A DNA stretch of 64,000 nucleotides from Macrotrachela quadricornifera (Eukaryota; Rotifera; Eurotatoria; Philodinida; Philodinidae), in assembly GCA_022393335.1 (NCBI GenBank), contig JAJEKB010020682.1, positions 302,223 through 366,222 of the forward strand. Direction: 5' to 3'. The notes beneath the pieces were generated by a model. It saw only the letters and a program-made list of their open reading frames with translations, made no database searches and was not told the origin of the DNA. Shown here in pieces: positions 1 through 11,181 of the stretch. Position numbers and translations under genes: made by a program. Positions within the stretch are counted from its first letter, which is position 1; each line of letters begins with the position of its first letter.

Positions 1-1550
1 CAAGTAAATAGGTCTATCAAGGATTCACTGCTAATAATATCACATTAATAATTTATGTATAATCAACTCTACTCTCTAAGGTCTATTGAGACCTCAATCG
101 ATAAAAACACGTTGATACGTATTTCGATATATTTTATTGTATTAACGATAATCGATCAACGCATATCTAAAAGCGGAGGTTTCTAACTATTATTCTGTGA
201 GAATTAAGTACAATGGAAGTGGTCTGAGGTCCGAAAAGACCCTAGGTGGTACCATGAGGATTAATTTTATCGAAGATATTTGAAAATTATATTGATAAAA
301 AACGAAAACTACAATGATAAAGAATTGAACATAAATTTTCTATAAATAAGCTTTTTTTACAAATTTTAATATCTTTTCAGTAGTTTGCATTTTTCTCCAT
401 GAAGACTTTGACAAATTGTAATAATAACACGATATTCATTATCAATGTTAAAAACTGAATCTAGATATGTATATTCAAAGGAAAAATAAGAGGCACTGTA
501 GTTTTGCATTACTGATAACTTTCCATATAGTGAAAAAATGTTTTTGACTCTAGTTTCTTAGCAAACAAAGATCAGCCGATAATTGTTTCATACTTGACAT
601 AAGAGTATTTTGTGTGCTAAATTCACATAATATCAACCTTCAACTCGAATCATCGCTTCAAGATCTTCTCTTGTAAATATTAAATAGATATTGATATTGC
701 TTTGTATTTTATTTTACATACTATCATTAATCGATTTTATATTAAATAAATCATCATTGTTTAGATAATCGATATCGTGTTCAAGCCATATCTCGTTATC
801 TTATTATTGTGTTCATAGTTTTGAAAATAGAAAATAATTAACATTCTTACACTGTTTCAGAATTGATGAATTCATATCTTAATGAACAATATCAATTATT
901 TCTACTATTAATTTTCATTTTCTCATAATAAAAAAATTCTTTGAAAAATAATATTTCATTGTGATTATCTCAGTAAACGAGCATGGCACCTGAAATAATA
1001 ACAAAAAATACTTATGTTGTGATGATCATAAAATCATTCTTTAGATCTAATGAATTTCTTAAAAACAAATGCTCCTCATAATCCTCTTTCTAATGAGTAA
1101 AATCATAAATATCTATCTTGTTTCCTTCAAAAATTATTCAAAAAAAAATACTCAATGACTTTCAAATTTGAAATGACCATTAGTTGTTGATAAACTCTTC
1201 AACATTACATATGCAAAATTTTCAATAAAATAAAACAAACAAAACTTGCCATAATTTATTTGCTCATAGATTCAACAAACAACTAGGGATAATTTTCATT
1301 AGATAGAAAATGATAGAATTACTCACTGTGATATAGTATAACCTTTGAGTATCTCAAAGTAATGATATATAGAGTTTCAAGTAAACCAATACTTGATGAA
1401 ATAATAGATAAATTATATGAAGAAAAGAAAAACTATTTAATAAAAATATATCGTTTCTTTACTAAAAATGAAAATAAATAAAATAAACAACATATTTTGG
1501 ATTTTTTATAATTAATTTTTAATGAGAGAATAATTATATTTTAAGATAAT
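1..1550. other. Non-coding AT-rich stretch
   Basis: I see no open frame with coding character, no RNA gene and no clear repeat here. It is very AT-rich, with scattered stop codons in all frames. Confidence 0.5.
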
Positions 1551-2350
1551 ATAACTCACTAGCTATATCCCGTGCAAATTGCACGGTTTTTTCGTTTTGT
1601 AGGCGGAGTGTGATTATCGCATATCATGTGGTTCATAAGAGATGTGCAGAGGCCCGTTTACATTACCCATGAAACACCACAAGGAGGTGGGCTTGACTTG
1701 TCTTATATATACCATGGGCCAATATTAGAGTTCAACTATCATCCATATGAAACATAGGGCTGTTCGGGGCATATGAAAGACGTCTCTTGATAATCCCTAA
1801 ATGACCCAAACATGCTCATGTTTCATCTGAATAATAGCAGAGAAATCGTTTGCTGAAATCTGATTGGCTGAAATCTTGTATGTACCTACCATTGGCCGAT
1901 ATTAGAGTTCAACTATCATCTATATGAAAGATTGGGTTGTTCGGACCAATCTGAGGTTATCAAGGGTGTTCTACAAAAGTCCTCATAGAATCTCCTTCGG
2001 TTACCCATACAATAAGCAAGTTTCAATTTGCTGTCATCTGATTGACCAGTTTTCCGACTATCAGAAAAGCGAAAGTGCCATTCCTAGTCTTAATATAGTA
2101 CTTGGGGACCGCAGGATACTCCCAATATATAGTAGTTGAGGACCTAGGGATACCCTCATATAATAGCTTTGGAGGACCTAAGAGTAGCTCCATAGTATAG
2201 TATTTGAGGAGATAGGAGTACTCCTTTATAATAGTGCGGGTCATGTTTCCATTTGTTGGTGATTCCGCCTTTAATCATTGGTCTTGAAATCTGATTGGTC
2301 GAAAAAACTGACCAATGGGAGAGGTATCAGACGTGACACTCGACATTATA
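1551..2350. repeat. Dispersed repeat cluster with hairpin and 35-bp repeat units
   Basis: Near 1575-1591 there is a short palindrome (CCGTGCAAATTGCACGG). Two direct copies of a block of about 58 bp lie at about 1712-1769 and 1887-1945, both containing GATATTAGAGTTCAACT or a close variant. From about 2090 to 2235 there are roughly four degenerate copies of a unit of about 35 bp (core GAGGACCTAGGGATACCC). The same unit fills the arrays at 46.8-47.75 and 49.5-50.4 kb. A block at 1760-1850 also resembles 46220-46310. The short open frame at 1924-2139 lies wholly inside this repeat and is not called as a gene. Confidence 0.65.
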
Positions 2351-2489
2351 TATAGATTTTGAAAATATGATTTTATACATTGTAAGAATTTTTCATATTA
2401 CTCTTACAGAAATTTGTTAATTAAATTTCAACATCTAAATTAATCCTTTCTAGTTTATTTAAAATGAAAAGAAAAAAAATATTACAAAT

Positions 2490-4196
2490 TTAATTTAATC
2501 TTTTACCAATCCATATAACTAATCTTATTTCAAAAACATCACAACCATCTGCATCTTGCATCCATTCACCTTTCATATCATAGATTATATTTAATTTTCG
2601 TACTTCATTTTGAAATTTTAAGAATGCATTATTAAGACCATTATTATTTGTTGATATAACTTTTAAAGAAGATAATTGTGAAAAATGATTTAATAGAAAT
2701 GATAAATCATTATCATCATTAATATCACATTTTAAATATTTAATATTAGTAAATATTTCACAAAATTTTTTTCTTTCCAAATCATTAGATGATTTTATAG
2801 AAAATTTTTTTATATATAATTTTCTAATCATTTTATTTAAATATGTACATAATTTATTATTTTTTAAAAATTTTTTAAGAAAATTAAAATTTATAGTTAA
2901 AGATGATAATTGTGATGTTTGTTTAATTATTTCGAATAAATCTAATGAACTTTTTATATCATAAAAATATGAAATATCTAAATGTTTTAAATTAAATAAA
3001 TTACAATACATTTTCAACGATTCAACATCTTTTGTTGGAAGATAATAACAAGTAATTATTAATGATGTTATATTTGAAAAGTAATATGAATATTTTTTAA
3101 TAGGTATTCTTTCAAATATATGTAAATCTTTCACATTACTGAATGTATTAGCATTGTTTATTGATTGATTACAATATCGAGTTTGATATGTTGATAATGA
3201 ATATGTATTTAATGTATAAGGTATTGTATAAATGAATAATAAATATGTTTCTACGACATATTCAGTAAACCAATGATGTTTTTCTTGCCAAAATTTCGTT
3301 TGAAATTGTTTAAATTTTTCAATATAACTATTAGCTATTGTTTCATGACAAAATATACAAAATTTAAAATTAAAAACATCGAGATAAGGTAATGAAGATG
3401 TAATTAAACATTCCCATTGATAAGCATCAATTATAGATTTATTATCATAAGTAGATATTGATAAACTTTTTAAATTTGGTGCTTGTTTTATAAATATTTT
3501 AAAATTCTGAAATTTTTCTTGAAATTCATCGATAATTAATTGTTTTAAATGAAAAACATATTGATCATTAGAATATCTTTTAATGTTTCTATTATGAACA
3601 TAATTAATTCGTTGAACATATAGATATTTTAACATAGGTGTATGTTTCAATAATTTACACAATTCAGTTAAACAGCAATCAGTAATTGTTAAATTAACAA
3701 GTGATAAAATTTCATGAGTATCTATAATAGATTGTGGTATAATCGATACAGATAATGTTCGTAATTTTGAAAAGGATATATGATTTTGTTTGTTTTTTAT
3801 GTTGAAATATGGTTTATCCCAAATTGAATACAATCCTGGATGTTTAAGTGGTGAAATTATTTCAAGTATTTGAAGATTAGGAAATTCATTAAGTGAAAAT
3901 AATGATAAAAAGATTTTTGTTTGAAAATATACATTTTTATCTGGGAAATTTAATGAATATATTTGAGTTTTTATTTCAGTATTTAATAATATTTTTGTAC
4001 AAAATTGATCAAATATTGTTTTATTAATATTTTTAAAATTAATATGTAATCGAATATTTCGAATAAGTTTATTAAAACGAGAATTTAATTGATCAAATGA
4101 ATGAAATATATCAAATACATTTAAATAATTAAAACATGTATATAAGATTTCACTTGGTAAGATTTCAAATTTCATTACGTTTTTCTTTTGAATCAT
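2490..4196 (-). CDS. F-box protein with divergent leucine-rich C-terminal region
   Basis: This is an uninterrupted 568-residue frame. Residues about 10-50 form an F-box (FEILPSEILYTCFNYLNVFD and the following RFNKLI region). By family knowledge this would bind Skp1 in an SCF ubiquitin ligase. The rest is a leucine/isoleucine-rich solenoid-like region with repeated L-x-x-L-x-I strands (for example around LKYLYVQRI, LKSLSIS, LKHLDIS and LSSLTINF). These match the divergent LRR tails of rotifer F-box proteins and are presumed to bind substrate. The first Met is used; Met 8 (MKFEILPSE) is an equally good start. No intron is needed. The gene stands alone, with no neighbour within 2 kb. The F-box call is firm, but the substrate cannot be guessed. 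Confidence 0.85.
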   Translation of the reverse strand: MIQKKNVMKFEILPSEILYTCFNYLNVFDIFHSFDQLNSRFNKLIRNIRLHINFKNINKTIFDQFCTKILLNTEIKTQIYSLNFPDKNVYFQTKIFLSLFSLNEFPNLQILEIISPLKHPGLYSIWDKPYFNIKNKQNHISFSKLRTLSVSIIPQSIIDTHEILSLVNLTITDCCLTELCKLLKHTPMLKYLYVQRINYVHNRNIKRYSNDQYVFHLKQLIIDEFQEKFQNFKIFIKQAPNLKSLSISTYDNKSIIDAYQWECLITSSLPYLDVFNFKFCIFCHETIANSYIEKFKQFQTKFWQEKHHWFTEYVVETYLLFIYTIPYTLNTYSLSTYQTRYCNQSINNANTFSNVKDLHIFERIPIKKYSYYFSNITSLIITCYYLPTKDVESLKMYCNLFNLKHLDISYFYDIKSSLDLFEIIKQTSQLSSLTINFNFLKKFLKNNKLCTYLNKMIRKLYIKKFSIKSSNDLERKKFCEIFTNIKYLKCDINDDNDLSFLLNHFSQLSSLKVISTNNNGLNNAFLKFQNEVRKLNIIYDMKGEWMQDADGCDVFEIRLVIWIGKRLN

Positions 4197-4859
4197 ATCT
4201 AATCTTATATAAATATTTATAACATAATATGAAATACTTTGTTGTGCAATAGTACTTTTTTTAAATAACTACGATGTATTAATTTTAATAAATATTTGTG
4301 GAAATGTATGGTTCAAATGTACTGCAGGTTTTTGTATTGTAAAATTCGCACTAAAAATATAAATAGAATGAAAATCTTACCTATGTTATTTATATCGCAT
4401 TTTGACCAATATTTGAAAAAAGTTGTGAAATAACTATACATAAATCTGTTGCAAGTTTTTGTAATTATAGATACTAAACGATAAAGTATAATGTGTTCTT
4501 GCATCATATTATTTTCATGTTAGATGCTTACAAACTATAATATGATACATTCATAAACCATCTGTATTTATGTTTATTGAAATATAAACTTTACTCTTCC
4601 TTGTAATAAAAATAATAGTAATCGAATTAATTATATTAAATGTAAAAATAAAAATACAAATAACTATAGTCTTATCTAATTAAATAGGGAAGAGTAAAGC
4701 TTATGTTTTTATAAATAAATCTATTATGATCTTTCTATTTAACACGTAATGAAACTGCATAGTGTAAAACTGCAAATATGTTTTCAAAGAAAATAGTGAA
4801 AGGAAGTTTTAATTCAAAGTTTTCATTCTTTCTCCTTCTTAACATTTTGAAAAGAAAGA
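4197..4859. repeat. Intergenic, with a ~140-bp inverted-repeat element
   Basis: This is the upstream flank of the F-box gene. At about 4576-4713 there are inverted termini (ATAAACTTTACTCTTCC on the left; the right end reads as its near-exact reverse complement). They mark a very small MITE-like element of about 140 bp. Nothing else is recognised. Confidence 0.4.
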
Positions 4860-5765
4860 TCTTTATTACATCTATGAATGCTTATCATGAGTATGATTAG
4901 TTTTTTTTTTTGAGTAGGTTCTTAATTAATATGTTTATGGGCACTTATAATGAGTATGATTAAGGATAATTGGGCTCAGTAGAGCATGAAGGCAAAATTT
5001 TGTTTTGTATTAAGATGCATATGATAAAAATTTTATTTACTTTCTAAACGTATGCAGAGAAAAGTCATTCTAGACAAGAGAAATCGATTGAGAAAAAGAC
5101 TGTTCTTTTGCAAGAATCAGAGAAGAACAACATAACCAAAACATTCGTACTTCTCTTCGAAAAATTTCATATCTGAATATCAATGGATAATCGCACATCT
5201 ATAACAAGTGCTGATGTTGAGTAAATTATTAATAATACTTAGTAAAATTTTCATAATGTTTTCATTATTGTATTAATTTAATTATATTCTATATCAAAAC
5301 AACAAAAGAAGGAGAGTTTTTCGTAATTTTTGATGATTGTTTTGTTAGATTTTTAATGAAAATGAGAAACTGCAATTTGATCACGGTCCCAGTCATCAAT
5401 ATTAAAAAATCATTGTTCACTAATCTTTTCATTGATCAAACACTCTATTTTAATTGAAATTATCTTAGTACTTACCATTTCAATCTATTGTTTTCTGAAA
5501 CTTTATCAAATGATGTTGAAGTATGATAAACATCATGAATTATCAGTAAAATATTTGATATGAAAACTCTATTTCTTGTTTTTTCTTCTTCTTCTTATCT
5601 TGCAAAAGATTTCTTATTAGAGTTAAACTAATGTTCAGTTAATCAATTATTTTTATGATTCATCAATAAGTATTTCAAGCAGATGAATATTGACATGATA
5701 ATGCATAGTAACACACGATTATATATTTGTTTTCACATCAATCGCAAGGTATCATATTTATGACA
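4860..5765. repeat. Left arm of a ~0.9-kb inverted repeat shared with 31.6-32.5 kb
   Basis: This segment aligns over its length, in reverse complement, to about 31635-32480. Landmarks: GATGAATATTGACATGATAA at about 5681 corresponds to TTATCATGTCAATATTCATC at about 31692, and the tract around TTTGATATGAAAACTCTATT pairs with AATAGAGTTTTCATGTCAAA. Copies differ by many substitutions and small indels. There is no coding capacity. The other arm lies immediately upstream of the lectin promoter; no lectin is found next to this arm. Confidence 0.7.
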
Positions 5766-6989
5766 AATATAAAATGATACAAAAAATTGGTATTAGATGT
5801 TATATCATCATTTAATACAATTTTCTTATTCAGAGACATCTTATGGGTTAAAAATTTAAAGAAAACGCACTGCGAAACGCATTTCTCTCCGTTTTGCTTG
5901 AACGTAACGCGTTTGACAGTCTTTGCGTTCCGTAAACGATGCGAAATAAATCCCTTCACAGACGTGCTTAACAGAATTTCAGATGTAACAGATATCTTAG
6001 CTTGGAAGAAAAACGCTTTTCACAATGCTTATACAAGAGCTGATGTGAAATGTTGTGTCAAAACACGTGTATATTCAACTTTTTCTGTAATTAATGTCAC
6101 GAAAGGCGTTTCGTAATGCTATTTGTCAAATAAAATGCATTTTTTAACGGTTTTTTCCAAAAGTATCTATCGCAATGCTAAATCAAGGCTATTAGAGTCA
6201 AGATTTTTGTCATTTTAAGGACAACTCTTTTCATAAAGTAATTTCTATGGTAATGAAGTTTTCATCAATATATAATAGGAAAAAAGAACGTTTTAAATCA
6301 TCAGTAAGTTATAATATCTGACGCAATTTTTCATACGAACTATTCTATTCAAATAGTTCACTTTTTCTGGCACATAAGTGACGTCAGTGGAGTTCATTAG
6401 TGATAAATATACAATCAATTAAGTGCAATTGACTGTCAGTATAAGTTAGATTGAGTGAGAAAGAGCATTTTCGTCTGTCCATCAGTATAGTTATATTAAA
6501 TTAAAAACAACGAGTCAATAAAAAGTTTTCATTGAATTCAACACAATATCAAAAAACGATTAGCGTGAGTCAGTATAACAATTCCTAATGTTTGGAATAA
6601 TGATAGAATGGATAGTTCAAATATTCGACAGTTTTGGCGCAGTGAATATTTATATGACTATAAACCAGTTATTCTCGTGTTCGAATTGTCTTCTCATCTT
6701 AATCGAAATTATCTTTCACCTCTTGGATAATATAACCGTCGTAAGAGTCAACGCAAGACAGGAAATAAATAGGATCGTCAAGTTGATTCCTGATAAGACG
6801 ATGGTCATTTTTTATTTTTTTTTGGTTTTTTGGAAGTTCTCCAAGATTGCGTTTCGCAGCTGCTTAATGAAAGTTGCAAAACACATTAAACCAGCCAGCA
6901 TTAAGGCATTTTCGCAGTGTTGGTGAGATGCGTTTCGAAAACCTGTTTTTTTTCGCAGAAATTTTATCGATGGGATAATAGTAGAATAA
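5766..6989. other. Unassigned, with a CpG-richer patch
   Basis: Bases about 5860-6180 are less AT-rich and contain repeated AACGCATTTCG-like words, as does about 6840-6960. Short open frames occur on both strands, but none has a recognisable domain or consistent coding signal. It is probably old mobile-element sequence; this is inference. Confidence 0.35.
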
Positions 6990-7560
6990 TAGTTAAAATG
7001 TATTGAAACAATATCTATTCCTCGATTCAAAATAAAATACGCATTGCCATTTTTTGAACAAATTTTGTTAGGTATAAGATTGTTAGATTCATTGATCTGT
7101 ACATACACTTTTAAGATGAAATATGCTTTTTGGTAGTTTTTTAATTGACATCGTTTTGTTTGAAGATTTTCATCCGTTTCCTCAATAATCTTTCCTCCAC
7201 TTATGCCCAAGTATAACTGAAACCACTTTTTTCCGCTATAAAATTACCATAAATTTCTATTCATTCACTTGAAAAAATGAGTTGAGAAATTAACTTAAAA
7301 TGTGACAATTTTCTAACAAAATAAGGATAGTTTCAGCTATATTTTGGGCGAAGATTATTGGAAAAAACAGATGAAAATAGACTAACAAAAGGATATCAAC
7401 CAAAAACTACCATGAAAAAGTATATTTTATCTTAAAAATGTATATACAGATCGATGAATCTAACATCACGCTTTTGAATGGTGCAAACTAAAAGTCTATT
7501 TTTTATACCTAACGAAATTTATTAAAAAAGTGCCAATTCACATTTTAATTTCAATAGAGT
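6990..7560. repeat. Fold-back inverted repeat
   Basis: Arm 6990-7220 is the imperfect reverse complement of arm 7325-7560, with a spacer of about 105 bp. Shared words include CAGATCAATGAATCTAACA (reverse strand of the left arm) against CAGATCGATGAATCTAACA in the right arm, and the GGAAAGATTATTG block. The 132-residue minus-strand frame starting at 7210 runs through one arm and is not regarded as a gene. Confidence 0.6.
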
Positions 7561-8793
7561 AATTTTAAATACACAAAAGAACCATGAACGATATTTACTC
7601 CTAATAATATCTAAAAGACCTTTTCCATTAGTAACTGAATAGTGTTCATGAGTATTAAGCTATTCATACGGTGAATATATCTAATTTATTCGATGAATAA
7701 GAATCAGACTACCAAGACATGCCAAAATGAAGTAATCTTACACTGAATTGAGTTGGCGTCATTTGCCGACCTCAAAATAATTTTTAAGCTCATCAAATAT
7801 AAACTGTAACATTTTTTCAACATTTAACGTAGTCAACTGATGTTCATTTAAATTATTTCTGTTCCTTATTTTATAATGAAGTTTTGTCTCATAGTCTTCG
7901 AACATCTTTTCTTTGTTTGAGTTAATATATTAATATAAAAGATATTTTCATTGAGCAGATAAAATGAAAAAAAGCAAGGAAGTATTAGAGAAACGCATGC
8001 GTTTGACAATTGAAAAGCAACAATACGTATTCTTGCATGTGGAAAACTGAGCAAACAACAGATGATATAATTCAAAGAAAACAGTGGATATACTTTTTTT
8101 ATGTTGTCATGCATATGCCTTAGAGAGTATCTCAAAAAATAAATATTTAAATTTTGGTAAATTTGAATGGCTATAAGCTTGCATAAAATGATTCACATCT
8201 AAAATAAATGACAGACTCTTAAATGAAGTTGGACATTAGATTTCTCACGATAATATCAACAATATAATTTCAATAAAAAATTCAAAGAGTCTTATAAAGT
8301 CATTTTATTAGTTTTAATCTCAAATTTTGATCATATCATTTAAGAAGAGATAAAGTAAAAAAATTTAATGATCAAAAGACTTTTACAGTGATTAACCTTA
8401 GGCATTGAGATGTTTAAACTCCGTTTTAGTAGTTTCGTTGTCTGTCTGAATGGTCTGTATTCACCGTAAAACTTCAATGCTTTTCAAAAAACAACATATC
8501 ACAGAGACTTCTAGGATTTATCAGTTCATCTCATAATTTTCACTTTATACGTATTTAATTATGTTAGTTCGATTGATTAGGACATGTGATGATTGTCTAA
8601 TTAGTTCGAACTACCAGCTATCGCATAATGCTATTAATTCTGTGAAGAGTAAACATTATATGTAACAAGCTATGTGAATGGCCCATTGTATCAGTAAACA
8701 TTCAAGAAATGGTTCCACTTTCTATCATATGGTGTTTATAATAATCTTAGGTCAAAACTTTCACTGTTGTTTATTAATAAAACTATATACATA
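7561..8793. other. Non-coding, nothing recognised
   Basis: There are only short frames without coding character and no clear repeats. Confidence 0.4.
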
Positions 8794-9715
8794 GGTCAGT
8801 CAATAAGTTCTTGCACTTTGCTATATCTATTCAGGCAAACAATATTTGTTCTATCTCTCTATACCATATGCTCGAGATAGTTGTTGCGATATTCCATGGG
8901 AAGTTTCATCCTTTTAACTTACTCTTTAGATATACTTTAGAAGTAAACAATAGGTCTTAAATTGACCTCCTCGGCTATTGTAGAAATTTTGCTAGTTTTT
9001 AGGCCCTCAAAAATTTGGAGAAGCGTCTAAGTAGTGAATATATTTTATGGGATATCATTAGTGCCTATCCGTAGCTATTAGACTTTGATCTGCTGTCGCA
9101 ATATTCGACCGAAATCATTATCAAAAACTAAGTCAACACGAGAAACTAGTCTTCTAAGCCACATTTATTGCTATCGGTATCAGAAACAATACGATATGTC
9201 AACCTTTTTATGGCATTCATGTCATTATTTATTATATAGTATTTTCTATAGCAGCTAGTGATGCTACCTGTATTAGTAATAAATGTTTAAATTTACAGAT
9301 AAAAAAGTTATCAAACAGAAAAGTTTCGCCATGGCTTAATCCCATAAGTTTTCATCATGGTATTTTTGAGCAATATGGAAAATAACGCCATTATTTACTT
9401 CAAAGTGAAAGGAATGAAGTTAAGGCTCGTTAAGCATACTCACCTCGGAGTAGGCTTTCGGACTCTTAGTTGTTGAAATGTATTCTAGTTGGATTAGACA
9501 AACAGCAACTAGGACACTTTAGCAGGGGTAATAGCCGAGGAGGTCAATTTAAGACCTATTGTTTACTTTTAAAGTATATCTAAAGAGTAAGTTAAAAGGA
9601 TGAAACTTTCCATGGAATATCACAACAACTATCTCGAATATATGGTATAGAGAGATGGAACAAATATTGTTTGCCTGAATAGATATAGCAAAGTGCAAGA
9701 ACTTATTGACTGACC
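8794..9715. mobile_element. Tc1/mariner-type MITE, 922 bp, TA duplication
   Basis: The element starts GGTCAGTCAATAAGTTCTTG and ends with the exact reverse complement of that word. The inverted arms are about 190 bp (to about 8985 and from about 9527). TA flanks both ends (8792-8793 and 9716-9717). No transposase frame lies in the central ~540 bp, so it is non-autonomous. A TA target is the signature of the Tc1/mariner superfamily; the assignment rests on that and on the form of the termini. Confidence 0.75.
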
Positions 9716-10192
9716 TATGTAAAATAATGAACAAATTAGTCTATTTTGCACTTTGTTCATTTGCTTTTACTTTCAAAATGAAGGTTCTTCTTTTACTTGG
9801 TTCATGTTAATATTAAGAAAGATAGATTGAAACTTTTATAAGTATTCACAATTCTTTTGTAATACACAACTGACTATCTTCTTCTATCTATTTTCTCTGC
9901 ACAGGAAATATAATAATAATTCTTACTTCCTATCACCTGTACCAAATACACATATGAAAAAATAGAATAATCAAACATCATAGTTTTCTTCTCTCTTCTC
10001 TTATCTCAAAACTATTGTTGCATCAAGCCTTCGAATTGTCACCTTATAATTATGGAAGAAAAAACCTTTGAGTTTCGAGTTCATCTCATTTAATTATCAA
10101 ATCAGCTTTCGGATGCGAATCGTGAAGAATTCCATTTCATTGTTGGTTCAATTGCTCCATGCAAAATTCAAGATGATTGCATGGTAACATGA
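9716..10192. other. Non-coding, nothing recognised
   Basis: No supported feature is present. Confidence 0.4.
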
Positions 10193-10352
10193 CTGATGTT
10201 TCCTGGACAGTTATTGCTCCTCAACGCTACTTGCTCCCTGAATAGATGTGGATGAGAGCGAGACATAATGGGTTTCGGTTTTGTTTGGGACTAGGTTCGG
10301 GCCTCGAGGGCAAATGTCATTGAGGAGCAACTGTTCAGGAAGTATCTTTTAT
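10193..10352. repeat. Short inverted repeat
   Basis: About 48 bp at 10193-10240 (including CAGTTATTGCTCCTCAACG) recurs in reverse complement at about 10303-10352 (reads CAGTTGCTCCTCAATG on the opposite strand). The spacer is about 60 bp. A 64-residue frame at 10281-10475 overlaps it and has no recognisable domain. Confidence 0.5.
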
Positions 10353-10789
10353 GGAATCGATTGCACATCAACTGATACTCGAAATCTTCTTGAATTTCTT
10401 TTCGATCGTACTCTTATTAGTGATCAACATTTTGATTATGTAATTCATACACTTCGTGAAGACTGCATTAAATAGCTCTGAAATTTTATACACAATCTAG
10501 TTTAACTGAGAGGTTGATATAACCAAATTTTCAGGGCAAAATTTGGTAATACGATTTTTGTGAAAATCTTGGATCCTATGAGAAAAAACCTCTTAGAAGT
10601 TCGATATCTTGGGAACAGAGTCATAGAGGCACATATCAGTTACAGCTTTTTTATATCTCACTGAGGTCTACTTATGATCAAAGGATGAAAACTAAACACG
10701 TTGGATACCTCGGAAGGTTCTCTCGTAAGTTAATAAACATATAAAATCAATTTAATATGGATCTAACAATGTCCATCAGGACAGAATGT

Positions 10790-11100
10790 TAGAAATACAT
10801 GGTTAGCTGAAATTCGGGTCCAAAAGAATCCGATTCGCCACAAATCCTATATATAAATTTCTTGATTGGCTGAAACTGCAGCCTAAAAAGAGCCTGATTG
10901 GCCGAAAGTTCGATATCGAAAGCTCCTGATTAGCTGAACTTTCAATATGAGAAATCTGCTTAATCGAAAGTCCTTATATGAAAAAGATCCATAAGTCAAT
11001 GTTGTTTTGGCCTTTAATCTGACGACAAACAAACAAGCAAACAAACAATTTTTTTATATGACCCTCGCTTCAGTCGAAGGAATAACAAAAAAAGCATCTG
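10790..11100. repeat. Degenerate tandem repeat plus dispersed-repeat end
   Basis: From about 10800 to 10980 the words TGATTGGCTGAAA, TGATTGGCCGAAA and TGATTAGCTGAAC recur every ~40 bp. They are followed at 10995-11090 by a block ending TATATGACCCTCGCTTCAGTC. Relatives of that block lie at 19585-19680 and 20915-21020. Confidence 0.55.
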
Positions 11101-11181
11101 TCCAGTTTGCATGGAGTCCTGCCAGTCTTTAGAATATATTAGGTTCTTTGAATAGGTTGTTTTAATGAAACATCTCCAAAA

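Noticed and set aside
5787..6116. 109-residue frame
   Set aside because: An overlapping frame exists on the other strand; no domain, and the region has repeated AACGCATTTCG words. Kept as unassigned.
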